DNA of 64,000 nucleotides from assembly GCF_009754905.2 (NCBI RefSeq), contig NZ_CP066775.1:992001-1056000 (forward strand), written 5' to 3'. The notes below the pieces were generated by a model. That model saw only the letters and a list, made by a program, of their open reading frames with translations, was not told the origin of the DNA and ran no database searches. A program made the translations under genes and the position numbers. Positions 8,629 to 16,697 of the stretch are shown one piece after another (the first letter of the stretch is position 1; every line of letters begins with the position of its first letter). This stretch comes from Mucilaginibacter ginkgonis. Lineage in GTDB: Bacteria > Bacteroidota > Bacteroidia > Sphingobacteriales > Sphingobacteriaceae.

Positions 8629-8701
8629 TATTCCGGTCGTGACTCATTCATACCACCTCAATTGCCCTCGATCGTCATATTGTGAATAATCGAGCCAACA
8701 A

Positions 8702-8778
8702 ACCATGGTCTACAGACTATGAACCAGAATCTATGGACTATCGTCTATAGTCTTATAGTTTACGGTCTATGGTCTAAA
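8702..8778. repeat. Degenerate heptamer array, CTATGGT type
   Basis: This gap between the anti-sigma gene and the helicase is built from successive 7-nt units close to CTATGGT: CTATGGA, CTATCGT, CTATAGT, TTACGGT, CTATGGT can be read consecutively. Because the unit is nearly self-complementary the array can fold on itself. The same unit on the opposite strand makes up 30791-30851. Its 3' end lies about 30 bp before the helicase start, so it sits in the helicase promoter region or leader. Function unknown. Confidence 0.75.
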
Positions 8779-8807
8779 TTCCCTACCTTGCACTTTTATA
8801 CAAACAA

Positions 8808-10052
8808 GTGACTTTTAAGGATTTTAATTTTAGTGAGCCTTTAAACGAAGGCATCTCAAGTATGGGGTTCAACACCCCCACAGCTATACAACAACAGGCT
8901 ATACCCATTATTTTAGAAGGTAAAGACATTATAGCCTGTGCGCAAACAGGTACGGGTAAAACCGGTGCATATCTTTTGCCGGTTTTAAGCCGCATCAGCC
9001 GGACAGACCAGCAGCAGATTAATACTCTTATACTTGGTCCCACACGCGAGCTGGTGCAGCAAATAGACCAGCAGGTAGAAGGCTTGGCATACTTTGCCAA
9101 CATCAGTTCGCTTGCTGTGTTTGGCGGGGGCGATGGCATTGCTTATGAACAGCAAAAACGCGGCATCACCAACAAGGTTGATATCGTGATCGCTACGCCG
9201 GGCAGGTTGATATCCTTTCTGTCGTCGGGCGCTTTAAAGCTGGATCATTTACAGCATTTCATTTTGGACGAAGCCGACCGAATGCTGGATATGGGTTTCT
9301 TTCAGGACATTATGCGCATTATCACTTTTCTGCCGGCCAATCGCCAAACGCTCATGTTCTCTGCCACCATGCCGGGAAAGATCCGCACATTGGCCCGATC
9401 AATATTGAAAGATCCCGCCCAGGTTAATATTGCCATATCACAACCTGCCAAAGGCATTTTGCAACAGGTGTACCGCGTTCACGATTCGCAAAAAAGCCAT
9501 CTGCTGCAGATTATTTTAAAAAGCGGCGAATTTAAAAGCGGTATCATCTTCGCATCGACCAAAGAAAAAGTAAAAGCGTTGGCCAAAGACCTGAAGCATG
9601 CGAAATTTGAGGTTGAAGCTTTCCATTCGGACATTGCGCAGAACGAACGCGAGCAAATATTACTCGATTTTAAGAACCGCAAACTTCCGGTAATTATCGG
9701 CACAGATGCATTGTCGAGAGGTATCGATGTAGAAGGCATAGACTTGGTTGTGAATTATGATGTACCGGGCGACCCCGAAGATTATATTCACCGCATTGGC
9801 CGCACCGCCCGCGCCGAGACAACAGGTACCGCCATCACTTTTGTAAACCGGCAGGACGAGCGCCGCATTAATAATATCCAGGACCTTATTGACCGCAAGA
9901 TAGAAGAGGTGACACTGCCTGCCGAATTAGGCGAAGTACCGCATGATAAAATAGAGTTTAACCACCCGCGCAAAAGCCGCCGTAATAATAACCACCGCAA
10001 TAACCGCAACCGTAATAAAGGTGGCGGCGGGCAAAGCAAAGCTTCATCTTAA
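8808..10052 (+). CDS. rhlE: DEAD-box ATP-dependent RNA helicase (RhlE type)
   Basis: An ATP-dependent RNA helicase, probably acting in ribosome assembly or RNA decay. Start is a GTG (8808), chosen because MTFKDFNF is the typical RhlE N-terminus. Motifs in order: Q motif PTAIQQQAIP, Walker A AQTGTGKT, PTREL, ATPGRL, DEAD in LDEADRM, SAT, and HRIGRTAR. The 414-residue protein ends with a basic tail rich in Arg, Asn and Gly (about residues 385-414) that likely binds RNA. The HipA-like gene begins 9 bp after its stop, so the two may share a transcript. Confidence 0.94.
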   Translation: MTFKDFNFSEPLNEGISSMGFNTPTAIQQQAIPIILEGKDIIACAQTGTGKTGAYLLPVLSRISRTDQQQINTLILGPTRELVQQIDQQVEGLAYFANISSLAVFGGGDGIAYEQQKRGITNKVDIVIATPGRLISFLSSGALKLDHLQHFILDEADRMLDMGFFQDIMRIITFLPANRQTLMFSATMPGKIRTLARSILKDPAQVNIAISQPAKGILQQVYRVHDSQKSHLLQIILKSGEFKSGIIFASTKEKVKALAKDLKHAKFEVEAFHSDIAQNEREQILLDFKNRKLPVIIGTDALSRGIDVEGIDLVVNYDVPGDPEDYIHRIGRTARAETTGTAITFVNRQDERRINNIQDLIDRKIEEVTLPAELGEVPHDKIEFNHPRKSRRNNNHRNNRNRNKGGGGQSKASS

Positions 10053-10060
10053 ATAAGCTC

Positions 10061-10858
10061 ATGCCAGCAGAAACATTGCAGTTGCGAACAGTTAATGTAA
10101 CCCGGTATGTTACTCCCTTGCGCGAAGGGGGCTCTTTACCCGCTATAGCCGAGGCCGATGACGAGTTTTTATATGTGCTGAAGTTCCGCGGGGCAGGGCA
10201 GGGCGTTAAGGCGCTCATTGCAGAACTGATTGGCGGTGAGATAGCCAAAGCGCTTGGCTTTAAAATACCCGAGTTGGTGTTTGCCAACCTGGACACAGCC
10301 TTCGGCCGTACCGAGCCTGATGAAGAGATACAAGACCTGCTCAAGGGAAGCACAGGGTTAAACCTGGCGCTGCATTATCTGTCGGGTGCCATAACTTTTG
10401 ATCCGGTAGTTAACCGCCCCGACGCTAAACTGGCTTCGCAAATAGTTTGGCTGGATAGTTTGCTTACCAACGTGGACCGCACCGCCCGCAACACCAATAT
10501 GCTAATGTGGCACAAGGAACTGTGGCTGATAGACCACGGCGCAGCTTTATATTTTCATCACAACTGGAGCAATTGGGAAGAGCAGGCCACCAAACCGTTC
10601 CTCAACATTAAAGATCATGTGCTGCTTCCGTTGGCAACAGAAATGGAAGCGGTGGATGCAGAATTTAAGGCGATATTAACCAGCGGGAAGATAAGGGAAA
10701 TAGTAAACCTGCTGCCCGATGTATGGCTTGCAGATGGTTTTGATGGCAACCAGCCGCAGGAAGTGCGCGAGGTGTATTATCAATTCCTTACCCGCCGCAT
10801 CGCCGTATCAAACGTATTTATTAACCAGGCTGATCATGCAAGAGAAACACTTATTTGA
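10061..10858 (+). CDS. HipA-like kinase-fold protein (HipA_2 type)
   Basis: A 265-residue protein with the compact kinase core of HipA-like proteins but without the N-terminal HipA domain. Likely ATP-binding lysine K41 (YVLKFRG). The catalytic-loop pattern D139-RTAR-N144 (NVDRTARNTN) and a metal-binding D158 (LIDHGAAL) match the HipA catalytic Asp/Asn and DFG-like Asp. Next to it, overlapping by 23 bp, is a DUF3037 gene, a recurring partner. No HipB-type DNA-binding antitoxin is nearby. Substrate and role (toxin, regulator or defence) are unknown. It lies 9 bp after the helicase gene. Confidence 0.8.
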   Translation: MPAETLQLRTVNVTRYVTPLREGGSLPAIAEADDEFLYVLKFRGAGQGVKALIAELIGGEIAKALGFKIPELVFANLDTAFGRTEPDEEIQDLLKGSTGLNLALHYLSGAITFDPVVNRPDAKLASQIVWLDSLLTNVDRTARNTNMLMWHKELWLIDHGAALYFHHNWSNWEEQATKPFLNIKDHVLLPLATEMEAVDAEFKAILTSGKIREIVNLLPDVWLADGFDGNQPQEVREVYYQFLTRRIAVSNVFINQADHARETLI

Positions 10859-11219
10859 GTATGCCGTAATCCGCGTGGTACCCAGGGTAGAGCGCGAAGA
10901 GTTTTTAAATGTGGGCGTAATATTATACTGCAAGCAGCAAAAGTTCCTGCATTTAAAATTTGTGGTCGATGCACGGAAACTCACCGCGTTTTGCGCAAGC
11001 TGCAACGTTGATGAGATAGAAGATAACTTGCAGGCGTTAAACAAAATATGCAACGGCGAAAAAAATGGCGGGCCCATCGCTTTACTGGACGCGCCATCTC
11101 GATTCAGATGGATCACCGCCGCAAAAAGTACAGTCGTACAGGCATCAAAAGTGCACCCCGGCCTGTGTATTGATGCCAATCAAACACTCGATAAGTTATT
11201 CGCTCAGTTGGTTTTGTGA
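10836..11219 (+). CDS. DUF3037 protein, partner of HipA-like kinase
   Basis: A protein of 127 residues starting at the ATG at 10836, which gives the DUF3037-like beginning MQEKHLFEYAVIRVVPRVER followed by EEFLNVGVILYC. A longer frame starting at 10719 would lie almost wholly inside the kinase gene and is not credible. The start overlaps the 3' end of the HipA-like gene by 23 bp, implying translational coupling. Family members are small soluble alpha/beta proteins of unknown function. A role as inhibitor, target or cofactor of the kinase is inferred from the pairing only. Confidence 0.8.
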   Translation: MQEKHLFEYAVIRVVPRVEREEFLNVGVILYCKQQKFLHLKFVVDARKLTAFCASCNVDEIEDNLQALNKICNGEKNGGPIALLDAPSRFRWITAAKSTVVQASKVHPGLCIDANQTLDKLFAQLVL

Positions 11220-11324
11220 CAGCCCGCACAACTTTAAGCTTTGAAAAATCGTAAGTGTTTAAGAACAAAATAAAGGTTGACGCCTTTAAGCGTTGACTAC
11301 GTATTGTTTTTTAAACATCTACTC

Positions 11325-12131
11325 ATGAAAAAGATATTCTACACATTAGCACTCGTTGCCGGTCTTTCGGCAACAAATGTCGCAAAAGCACAAACTACAG
11401 ATCAGGACAAACAACCTGTTGCTGCCACCACCCAAACAGATTATGCTACAGGCCAAAACGCTGCTATGTGGAAACACAACATTGCAGGCGCCGCAGGCAT
11501 ACAGGTAACTTATCGCCACTACAACCTCGACCAGATAAACCAGGCGCTGAATGCAAATGGTATCCCGTCTTTAGGTAACAGCGATATATTTTTAAACCTG
11601 ACTATGGACCATATCCACGGCGCATGGATTTTTGAAGATGGTTTAGGTTTAACGCCGCTCACTACATCGCGCAACAATAATTTTAAGGCAAGTTTCGGTC
11701 AGGCGCAGGCATATTTTAGGGCAGGATATAATGTTACTAAAGGTCAGCCGGTGTCGTTCTTTCCGTTTGCAGGGCTAAACTTTAGCGGCGCTATGCTGCA
11801 CTTGAAAGACGAAGCGCGCGAGAATACTGTAAACAATTTTACAACAGGCTTACTGGCCAGCACATCAAGCAAAACCTATTACCAGGGCAACTTCGGCATC
11901 GAGCTTGGCGCCGGTTTGGATTACAACATCAAAATGAAATCAAAAGTGACAGATTGCGTTACCATAGACCGCAGCATCCCTATCGGCATAAGAGCGGGTT
12001 ATTACATTAATGCCGCCCGCGGCGATTGGAAATTTAGTGACCATACGTTAGACGGCTCACCAACCAAAAATCAAAGCGCCGTTTTCGTTTCGTTCAGTGT
12101 TGGGCTGGGTTATAGCATTCATAAACAATAA
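11325..12131 (+). CDS. Outer-membrane beta-barrel protein, unknown function
   Basis: A 268-residue exported protein; the ATG at 11325 gives a signal peptide ending NVAKAQ, whereas a frame opening at 11277 adds 16 residues of unlikely leader. The mature part alternates polar and hydrophobic residues with many aromatics (VTYRHYNLDQI, AQAYFRAGYNV, FFPFAGLNFSGAML) and ends VSFSVGLGYSIHKQ, typical of small outer-membrane barrels. Ligand or role is not recognisable. It is monocistronic, followed by a clear terminator. Confidence 0.7.
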   Translation: MKKIFYTLALVAGLSATNVAKAQTTDQDKQPVAATTQTDYATGQNAAMWKHNIAGAAGIQVTYRHYNLDQINQALNANGIPSLGNSDIFLNLTMDHIHGAWIFEDGLGLTPLTTSRNNNFKASFGQAQAYFRAGYNVTKGQPVSFFPFAGLNFSGAMLHLKDEARENTVNNFTTGLLASTSSKTYYQGNFGIELGAGLDYNIKMKSKVTDCVTIDRSIPIGIRAGYYINAARGDWKFSDHTLDGSPTKNQSAVFVSFSVGLGYSIHKQ

Positions 12132-12153
12132 GTTATACGTTAAATCTTTTTTT

Positions 12154-12184
12154 AAGGCATCTGCTTACCGCAGGTGCCTTTTTT
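12154..12184 (+). terminator. Rho-independent terminator
   Basis: Stem AGGCATCTGC / GCAGGTGCCT around a short TTACC loop, followed by six Ts. It ends the outer-membrane protein gene. Confidence 0.85.
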
Positions 12185-12281
12185 GCTGAATGTTAACCCG
12201 TAACAAGTTTGTTAACATAATGATAATGTGATATTAACTTTTGCGTAACCTAACTTCGCGCTCAAATTATCAGCACATTCC

Positions 12282-12542
12282 ATGAAAAAAGCCGAATTAA
12301 GATTACTGGTTAAAGAAGCACGTAAAGAGACTAAAAAAGTTATAGCGGCAAAGGTTGCAGCAGATGTTAATGAGATAGTTGCACAAATGGGTCACGACTC
12401 AAAAAAACTTTCTAAATTAATAGAGAAGGCGTCTAAACAACTTTCAAAGAAGATCGCTAAAGACATCAAGATCGATAAGAAGAGCATTGCCGGCGAGCAA
12501 AAAGAAGCGCCTGCTGCAGAGGCCCGGCCGCAAGAAAATTAA
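12282..12542 (+). CDS. Small lysine-rich helical protein, unknown function
   Basis: An 86-residue protein, strongly basic in the first 70 residues (about 20 lysines) with heptad-like spacing in KLSKLIEKASKQLSKKIAKD, then an Ala/Glu/Pro tail. No signal peptide or membrane helix. It could be nucleic-acid associated, but this is only composition. Upstream DNA contains TAACTTTTG and TAACTTCG boxes close to the Bacteroidota -7 consensus, without a well-spaced TTG. The AraC-type gene starts 11 bp downstream, so the two may be co-transcribed. Confidence 0.6.
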   Translation: MKKAELRLLVKEARKETKKVIAAKVAADVNEIVAQMGHDSKKLSKLIEKASKQLSKKIAKDIKIDKKSIAGEQKEAPAAEARPQEN

Positions 12543-12553
12543 TATCTTAGGGC

Positions 12554-12979
12554 ATGCAAACGCAGCCCCGTTATCCAAATGTCTATTTATACAGGCGCGT
12601 GGTAAATGCCAAATTGTTTATCGATACGAATTACCACGAGCCCATCAATTTGGATGATATTGCCGACGAGGCATTTTTCTCCAAATTCCACTTTATAAGG
12701 TTATTCAGGGCGGCGTACAACTATACGCCGCACCAATACCTTACCCGTGTCCGGGTCGATAAGGCATCATTGCTATTACAGAAAGGTACAAGTGTATCCC
12801 AAACCTGCTACGCAGTAGGCTTCGACAGCGTGCCGTCCTTTTCGGCGCTTTTTAAAAAAGTTTTTAAACTGTCGCCGGCGCTATACAGACAGCGTGCTTT
12901 AGAACGCCGGAAGGATATATTGTTATCTCCGCACAAATACATACCCAATTGCTTTGCTGAGAAGAAGGGCTGGGTATAA
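12554..12979 (+). CDS. AraC-family transcriptional regulator (DNA-binding domain only)
   Basis: A 141-residue protein holding the two helix-turn-helix motifs of AraC/XylS regulators: INLDDIADEAFFSKFHFIRL (first) and SVSQTCYAVGFDSVPSFSAL (second), followed by the usual FKKVFKLSPALYR end. The N-terminal ligand-binding domain found in full AraC proteins is absent, as in the SoxS/MarA class. It is followed by a VOC-fold gene 59 bp downstream, a frequent pairing, and may regulate it. Confidence 0.88.
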   Translation: MQTQPRYPNVYLYRRVVNAKLFIDTNYHEPINLDDIADEAFFSKFHFIRLFRAAYNYTPHQYLTRVRVDKASLLLQKGTSVSQTCYAVGFDSVPSFSALFKKVFKLSPALYRQRALERRKDILLSPHKYIPNCFAEKKGWV

Positions 12980-13038
12980 GATTCGCAATTTTCGATAAGA
13001 CGCGACGGTTGGCATTCGTTTTCTTTGAAGAAAAAACG

Positions 13039-13449
13039 ATGATCACCAAATTAAACCATGTAAGCATTTTTGTCCTTGATCAGGACAGTGCTTTTGATTT
13101 TTACGTAAACAAGTTAGGCTTTAAAGTGCACACAGACGCGGCGATGGGGCCGGGCATGCGCTGGCTAACGGTTACACCACCCGAACAATCCGACCTTGAG
13201 ATCTCTTTGATGGCTATATCAGAGGGGATGATGTTCAAAGGCGAAGCCGCCGAAAAGATGCGCGACCTGGTTAAGAACGGCACCTTTGGTTTTGGCGTGT
13301 TTGAATGCAACGACCTGCAGGCTACTTACGAAGAACTGAAGTCAAAAGGCGTTGAATTTACAAAAGAGCCAACTAAAGAATTTTATGGTTATGAGGCCTT
13401 ATTTAAAGACGACTCGGGCAACTGGTTTTCGTTAGGACAAAAGAAATAG
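13039..13449 (+). CDS. VOC-fold (glyoxalase/bleomycin-resistance) protein
   Basis: A 136-residue protein with two beta-alpha-beta-beta-beta VOC modules: residues 1-60 (LNHVSIFVLDQDSAFDFYVN, then LGFKV) and 75-136 (FGFGVFECNDLQATYEELKS to GNWFSLGQKK). His6 and the C-terminal Glu/Asp region are candidate metal ligands. Start ATG 13039 is preferred over an upstream frame because the module begins there. Substrate unknown; such proteins act as glyoxalases, dioxygenases or drug-binding proteins. It is followed by a strong terminator. Confidence 0.85.
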   Translation: MITKLNHVSIFVLDQDSAFDFYVNKLGFKVHTDAAMGPGMRWLTVTPPEQSDLEISLMAISEGMMFKGEAAEKMRDLVKNGTFGFGVFECNDLQATYEELKSKGVEFTKEPTKEFYGYEALFKDDSGNWFSLGQKK

Positions 13450-13452
13450 TAT

Positions 13453-13480
13453 TAAGCCGCCGATAAGGCGGCTTTTCTTT
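13453..13480 (+). terminator. Rho-independent terminator
   Basis: Stem AAGCCGCC / GGCGGCTT around a GATAA loop, followed by TTCTTTT, directly after the VOC gene. Confidence 0.85.
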
Positions 13481-13510
13481 TGGCGGCATTTTTTTTGTTA
13501 ATGTTGCCGC

Positions 13511-14122
13511 ATGTCGCAGATGGATATTTTTGGCGCTTCGCAGAAGCGGGAGGTCCTTCCCGGGTTGTTGGATTACCTTCCGGGCTTCATAACCGCCGGA
13601 GAAAGCGCAGATTTGTTGCAGCATTTAATAAATACTTCGCCGTGGACACAACGCTCTGTGATCATGTATGGCAAGGCGGTGCTGACGCCCCGGCTTACTG
13701 CCTGGTTTGGCGACAGGAATATCGACCCGGTTTTTAATGGCGACGGCTTGGCGCCGCATGACTGGACACCGGAGTTATTGAGTTTGAAGGAAAGGGTAGA
13801 AGTGGAGTCGGGGATCGAATTTAACAGCGTTCTACTAAATTACTACCGCGATGGCAATGACTCTGTAAGCTGGCATGACGACCGCGACGGCTTGGAAGGC
13901 CGCAACAAATTTGTGGTATCATTAAGCCTGGGCGCCACACGTTCATTTGACATACGGCGCAAAGATGACCACGCCATAAAATATTCCATCCCGCTTGAGA
14001 GCGGGTCGTATCTGTTCATGAAAAACGACTTTCAAAAAGACTGGCAGCACAGGATTGCTAAGTCGGTCAACATAATCAAACCCAGGATCAACCTTACTTT
14101 TCGCGTAAGCAAAACGGTTTGA
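13511..14122 (+). CDS. alkB: AlkB-like Fe(II)/2-oxoglutarate dioxygenase
   Basis: A 203-residue enzyme that would remove alkyl groups from damaged nucleic acid bases, using iron and 2-oxoglutarate. Iron ligands are H122 and D124 (SWHDDRD) and H180 (WQHRI); 2-oxoglutarate binding arginines are R192 and R198 (KPRINLTFR). The fold core LLNYYRDGNDSVSWH matches AlkB/ALKBH2-type proteins. It is a single gene after a terminator; no ada or other repair gene adjoins it. Confidence 0.9.
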   Translation: MSQMDIFGASQKREVLPGLLDYLPGFITAGESADLLQHLINTSPWTQRSVIMYGKAVLTPRLTAWFGDRNIDPVFNGDGLAPHDWTPELLSLKERVEVESGIEFNSVLLNYYRDGNDSVSWHDDRDGLEGRNKFVVSLSLGATRSFDIRRKDDHAIKYSIPLESGSYLFMKNDFQKDWQHRIAKSVNIIKPRINLTFRVSKTV

Positions 14123-14210
14123 CCGTATAGCCATCAAGAATTCTCACAACTATTTGGAGATGTGAATTGAATAACTGATATTTACGGTAACTAATTATTT
14201 GTAAACCGTA

Positions 14211-14753
14211 TTGAGAAAGTTTTTCGCCATAGCGCTATTGAGTATCCACCTGTTTAATCTGGCAGGCTACTACGCGTTGTACCAATACTTTGTTTACAAA
14301 AGCGATAAGGTGATGAATGAGCACATCGCCAAGAACCAATACAACGTTAACGAGTTGATAGAGGTTAAAATTCCTGTCAACCTGCCTTACGTTACCAGCT
14401 GGAGAAACTACGAGTCTATTAGCGGTCAGGTACAGTTTAAAAATGTTTGTTACAACTACGTAAAGCTAAAACTTACGGCCGATACCATGTATGTTAAATG
14501 TGTACCCAACTATGAAAAAACAAGGTTGGTGAGCAATAACGTTATCAAGGTAAAGGAGATTGCAGATGTGCCTGTAAGTAAACACGATGCTCCGCTTATT
14601 AAAAAGAGCGTAGACGATATTTATCATTACGAAAGCTTTGCCTTTCAACCCAATAACAGAGCGACTGTCATAAAACAATTTGGCTTTTATAAAGCCATTT
14701 CTGTTGCTCAAGGTGTTGCAGAAACTCCTTTTCTGCCACCGGAAACCGTTTAA
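14211..14753 (+). CDS. Membrane-anchored protein of unknown function
   Basis: A 180-residue protein with one N-terminal hydrophobic helix (residues 5-25, FAIALLSIHLFNLAGYYALY) and an extracytoplasmic part containing NELIEVKIPVNLPYVTSWRN and a repeated Tyr-rich pattern. The start is a TTG (14211); no ATG in frame would keep the helix. Similar short anchored proteins recur in Sphingobacteriaceae near transport genes, but I cannot assign a function. It precedes the DoxX-like gene by 147 bp. Confidence 0.65.
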   Translation: MRKFFAIALLSIHLFNLAGYYALYQYFVYKSDKVMNEHIAKNQYNVNELIEVKIPVNLPYVTSWRNYESISGQVQFKNVCYNYVKLKLTADTMYVKCVPNYEKTRLVSNNVIKVKEIADVPVSKHDAPLIKKSVDDIYHYESFAFQPNNRATVIKQFGFYKAISVAQGVAETPFLPPETV

Positions 14754-14900
14754 CCCACCTTTCGGGCTTGTGGTTGTATGCGTATAATAACGCGTATAGC
14801 CTGCTTTTGCAGATAGTCTGCAACATTTCTGCCCGGCGCAACCAACTGTTTTATTGAAATTTTATCGTGCGCTGCTGCGTTGCGGTAAGCAAATGTTTTT

Positions 14901-15713
14901 ATGTACAATCTTAGTGCAGAACAAAAGCTATATTTTGTTCTACGACTGGCGGTAGCTATGTGCTTTATCGGGCACGGCGCCTTTGGTATCATAACTAAGC
15001 CTATTTGGGCTAATTATTTCGCGGTATTTGGCATCGGCCATGACATGGCGTTTAAGCTAATGCCATGGGTTGGCGCGGCAGATATTGCCCTTGGTATTAC
15101 CATGTTGGTTTACCCGGTAAGGGCTATAGCAGGCTGGCTGGTGATTTGGGGACTGGTTACCGCTTCCCTTCGCCCGCTGTCCGGCGAGCCATTTGCAGAG
15201 CTGATAGAGCGTGCCGGCAACTTTGGCGCGCCGCTATGCCTGCTTATGTTGGTTGGGTTGCCAGATACCTTTAAAGGCTGGTTTACACTTATATCGCCCG
15301 AGATAAAGATCAGCGAAGCAAGATCAAAGCAATTAACAAACGTTTTGCGTGTACTGGTATTTCTTTTACTGGCCGGTCACGGCTGGCTTAACCTTATCCA
15401 TAAGAAAGGATTGATAGACCAATACACCCGCCTGGGTTTTGCTAACCCTGTTAACGTAGCTTTTACCGCGGGTATGTTTGAGCTTTTTGCAGCGCTTACC
15501 GTGTTGGTAAAGCCTGTTAAAAGCCTGCTTCTTATACTGTTTATCTGGAAGATAAGCACAGAACTATTTTATCCACACTGGGAAGTCTTTGAATGGGTTG
15601 AACGCGGCGGCAGCTATGGATGCATCCTTGCGCTATTGATGTCCCTCCAGTTCCAAACCTCAAAGGGCTTTACCTTAAACTTTACATCACACAAAACCAA
15701 ACCTATTAATTAA
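14901..15713 (+). CDS. DoxX-like membrane protein with internal duplication
   Basis: A 270-residue integral membrane protein made of two similar halves of about 130 residues, each a four-helix DoxX-like unit. Half one has LYFVLRLAVAMCFIGHGAFG and IERAGNFGAPLCLLML; half two has LTNVLRVLVFLLLAGHGWLN and VERGGSYGCILALLM. The paired GHG histidines and the RAG/RGG loop are the conserved points. DoxX relatives associate with quinone or redox partners. It is 8 bp before the outer-membrane gene, so they form an operon with the haloperoxidase-like gene. Confidence 0.75.
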   Translation: MYNLSAEQKLYFVLRLAVAMCFIGHGAFGIITKPIWANYFAVFGIGHDMAFKLMPWVGAADIALGITMLVYPVRAIAGWLVIWGLVTASLRPLSGEPFAELIERAGNFGAPLCLLMLVGLPDTFKGWFTLISPEIKISEARSKQLTNVLRVLVFLLLAGHGWLNLIHKKGLIDQYTRLGFANPVNVAFTAGMFELFAALTVLVKPVKSLLLILFIWKISTELFYPHWEVFEWVERGGSYGCILALLMSLQFQTSKGFTLNFTSHKTKPIN

Positions 15714-15721
15714 AACTCGAT

Positions 15722-16687
15722 ATGATTAAAACCTTACTTAACCGTTTTAGCAAAATATGGCTCATAGGCTGTTTCCTGGCTGTAACGATCAATGCCAGCG
15801 GCCAGACAGAGAATGACGCCATCATGATCCCTAAAAACTACATCTGCCCTGCTTTTATGTATAACTATGGCAGCTGGGACCATTACTGGGAAGGTACTTT
15901 CAACCGCGATAATGCCAACCTGGGTACCGTAAGCACCAAAATGTATACCGCGGCTGTGGTATATGGCCTTACAAATAATATCAACCTTATCGCCGCCGCG
16001 CCTTATGTAGCAACGCATGCAACGGCCGGCACATTAGCCAACCAAAAAGGCGTTCAGGACCTGCATTTTACGCTTAAATACATGCCGCTTGAAACGGTGG
16101 TTGGTGGTGGCGTACTATCTGCATATGCTATTGGCAGCTACAGTTTGCCGCTCACCAATTATGTTGCAGATTTTCTGCCGATGTCTATCGGTGTGCGCAG
16201 CAGAACTTTTTCTATAAGGGGTATGCTTGATTACCAGGTGAAAAACTTCTTTATCACCGGTTCGGGCCAATATAATCAAAGGCAAGACATTACTATTGAC
16301 CGCCCGGCCTACTACACTACCCAACTTATTTACAGTAACCAGGTGGCTATGCCTAATGTAATGAACTACAACGGCCGCCTGGGTTATCGCAGTGCCAGTT
16401 TCCGTGCCGAGGCTATTGTTGATAACAATACCACTTTGGGCGGCTTTGATATCACCAAAAACAATATGCCTTTCCCAAGTAATCGCATGAATGCTACTTC
16501 GCTCGGCCTGAACTTTAAATATTCATTCCAATCGGGGCTTGAACTTAGTGCCGGTGGCAGCAGGGTTGTGGCGGGCCGCAACGTTGGCCAAACCACCATG
16601 GTGGGCGGCGGTATAGATTATCTGTTTAGCCTTAACAAGAGAAAGAAAACCAATAAAACTGTAATTAAAGCAGTTAACGAAAAATAA
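15722..16687 (+). CDS. Outer-membrane transporter-like protein (MetA-degradation family)
   Basis: A 321-residue exported protein; hydrophobic leader ending NASGQ. The rest is a predicted beta-barrel with repeated aromatic strands (YGLTNNINLIAAAPYVAT, GVQDLHFTLKYMPL, NGRLGYRSASFRAEAIVDN) and VGGGIDYLFSL near the end, reminiscent of the phenol MetA degradation/transporter family. The last 20 residues are lysine-rich, unusual for a barrel whose end is normally an aromatic strand. It lies between the DoxX-like and haloperoxidase-like genes. Confidence 0.68.
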   Translation: MIKTLLNRFSKIWLIGCFLAVTINASGQTENDAIMIPKNYICPAFMYNYGSWDHYWEGTFNRDNANLGTVSTKMYTAAVVYGLTNNINLIAAAPYVATHATAGTLANQKGVQDLHFTLKYMPLETVVGGGVLSAYAIGSYSLPLTNYVADFLPMSIGVRSRTFSIRGMLDYQVKNFFITGSGQYNQRQDITIDRPAYYTTQLIYSNQVAMPNVMNYNGRLGYRSASFRAEAIVDNNTTLGGFDITKNNMPFPSNRMNATSLGLNFKYSFQSGLELSAGGSRVVAGRNVGQTTMVGGGIDYLFSLNKRKKTNKTVIKAVNEK

Positions 16688-16697
16688 GATGACTAAG

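Noticed and set aside
14750..14992. 80-residue frame on the minus strand in the gap before the DoxX-like gene
   Set aside because: It overlaps the start of a real gene and shows no family features, only a shadow of coding DNA and spacer.
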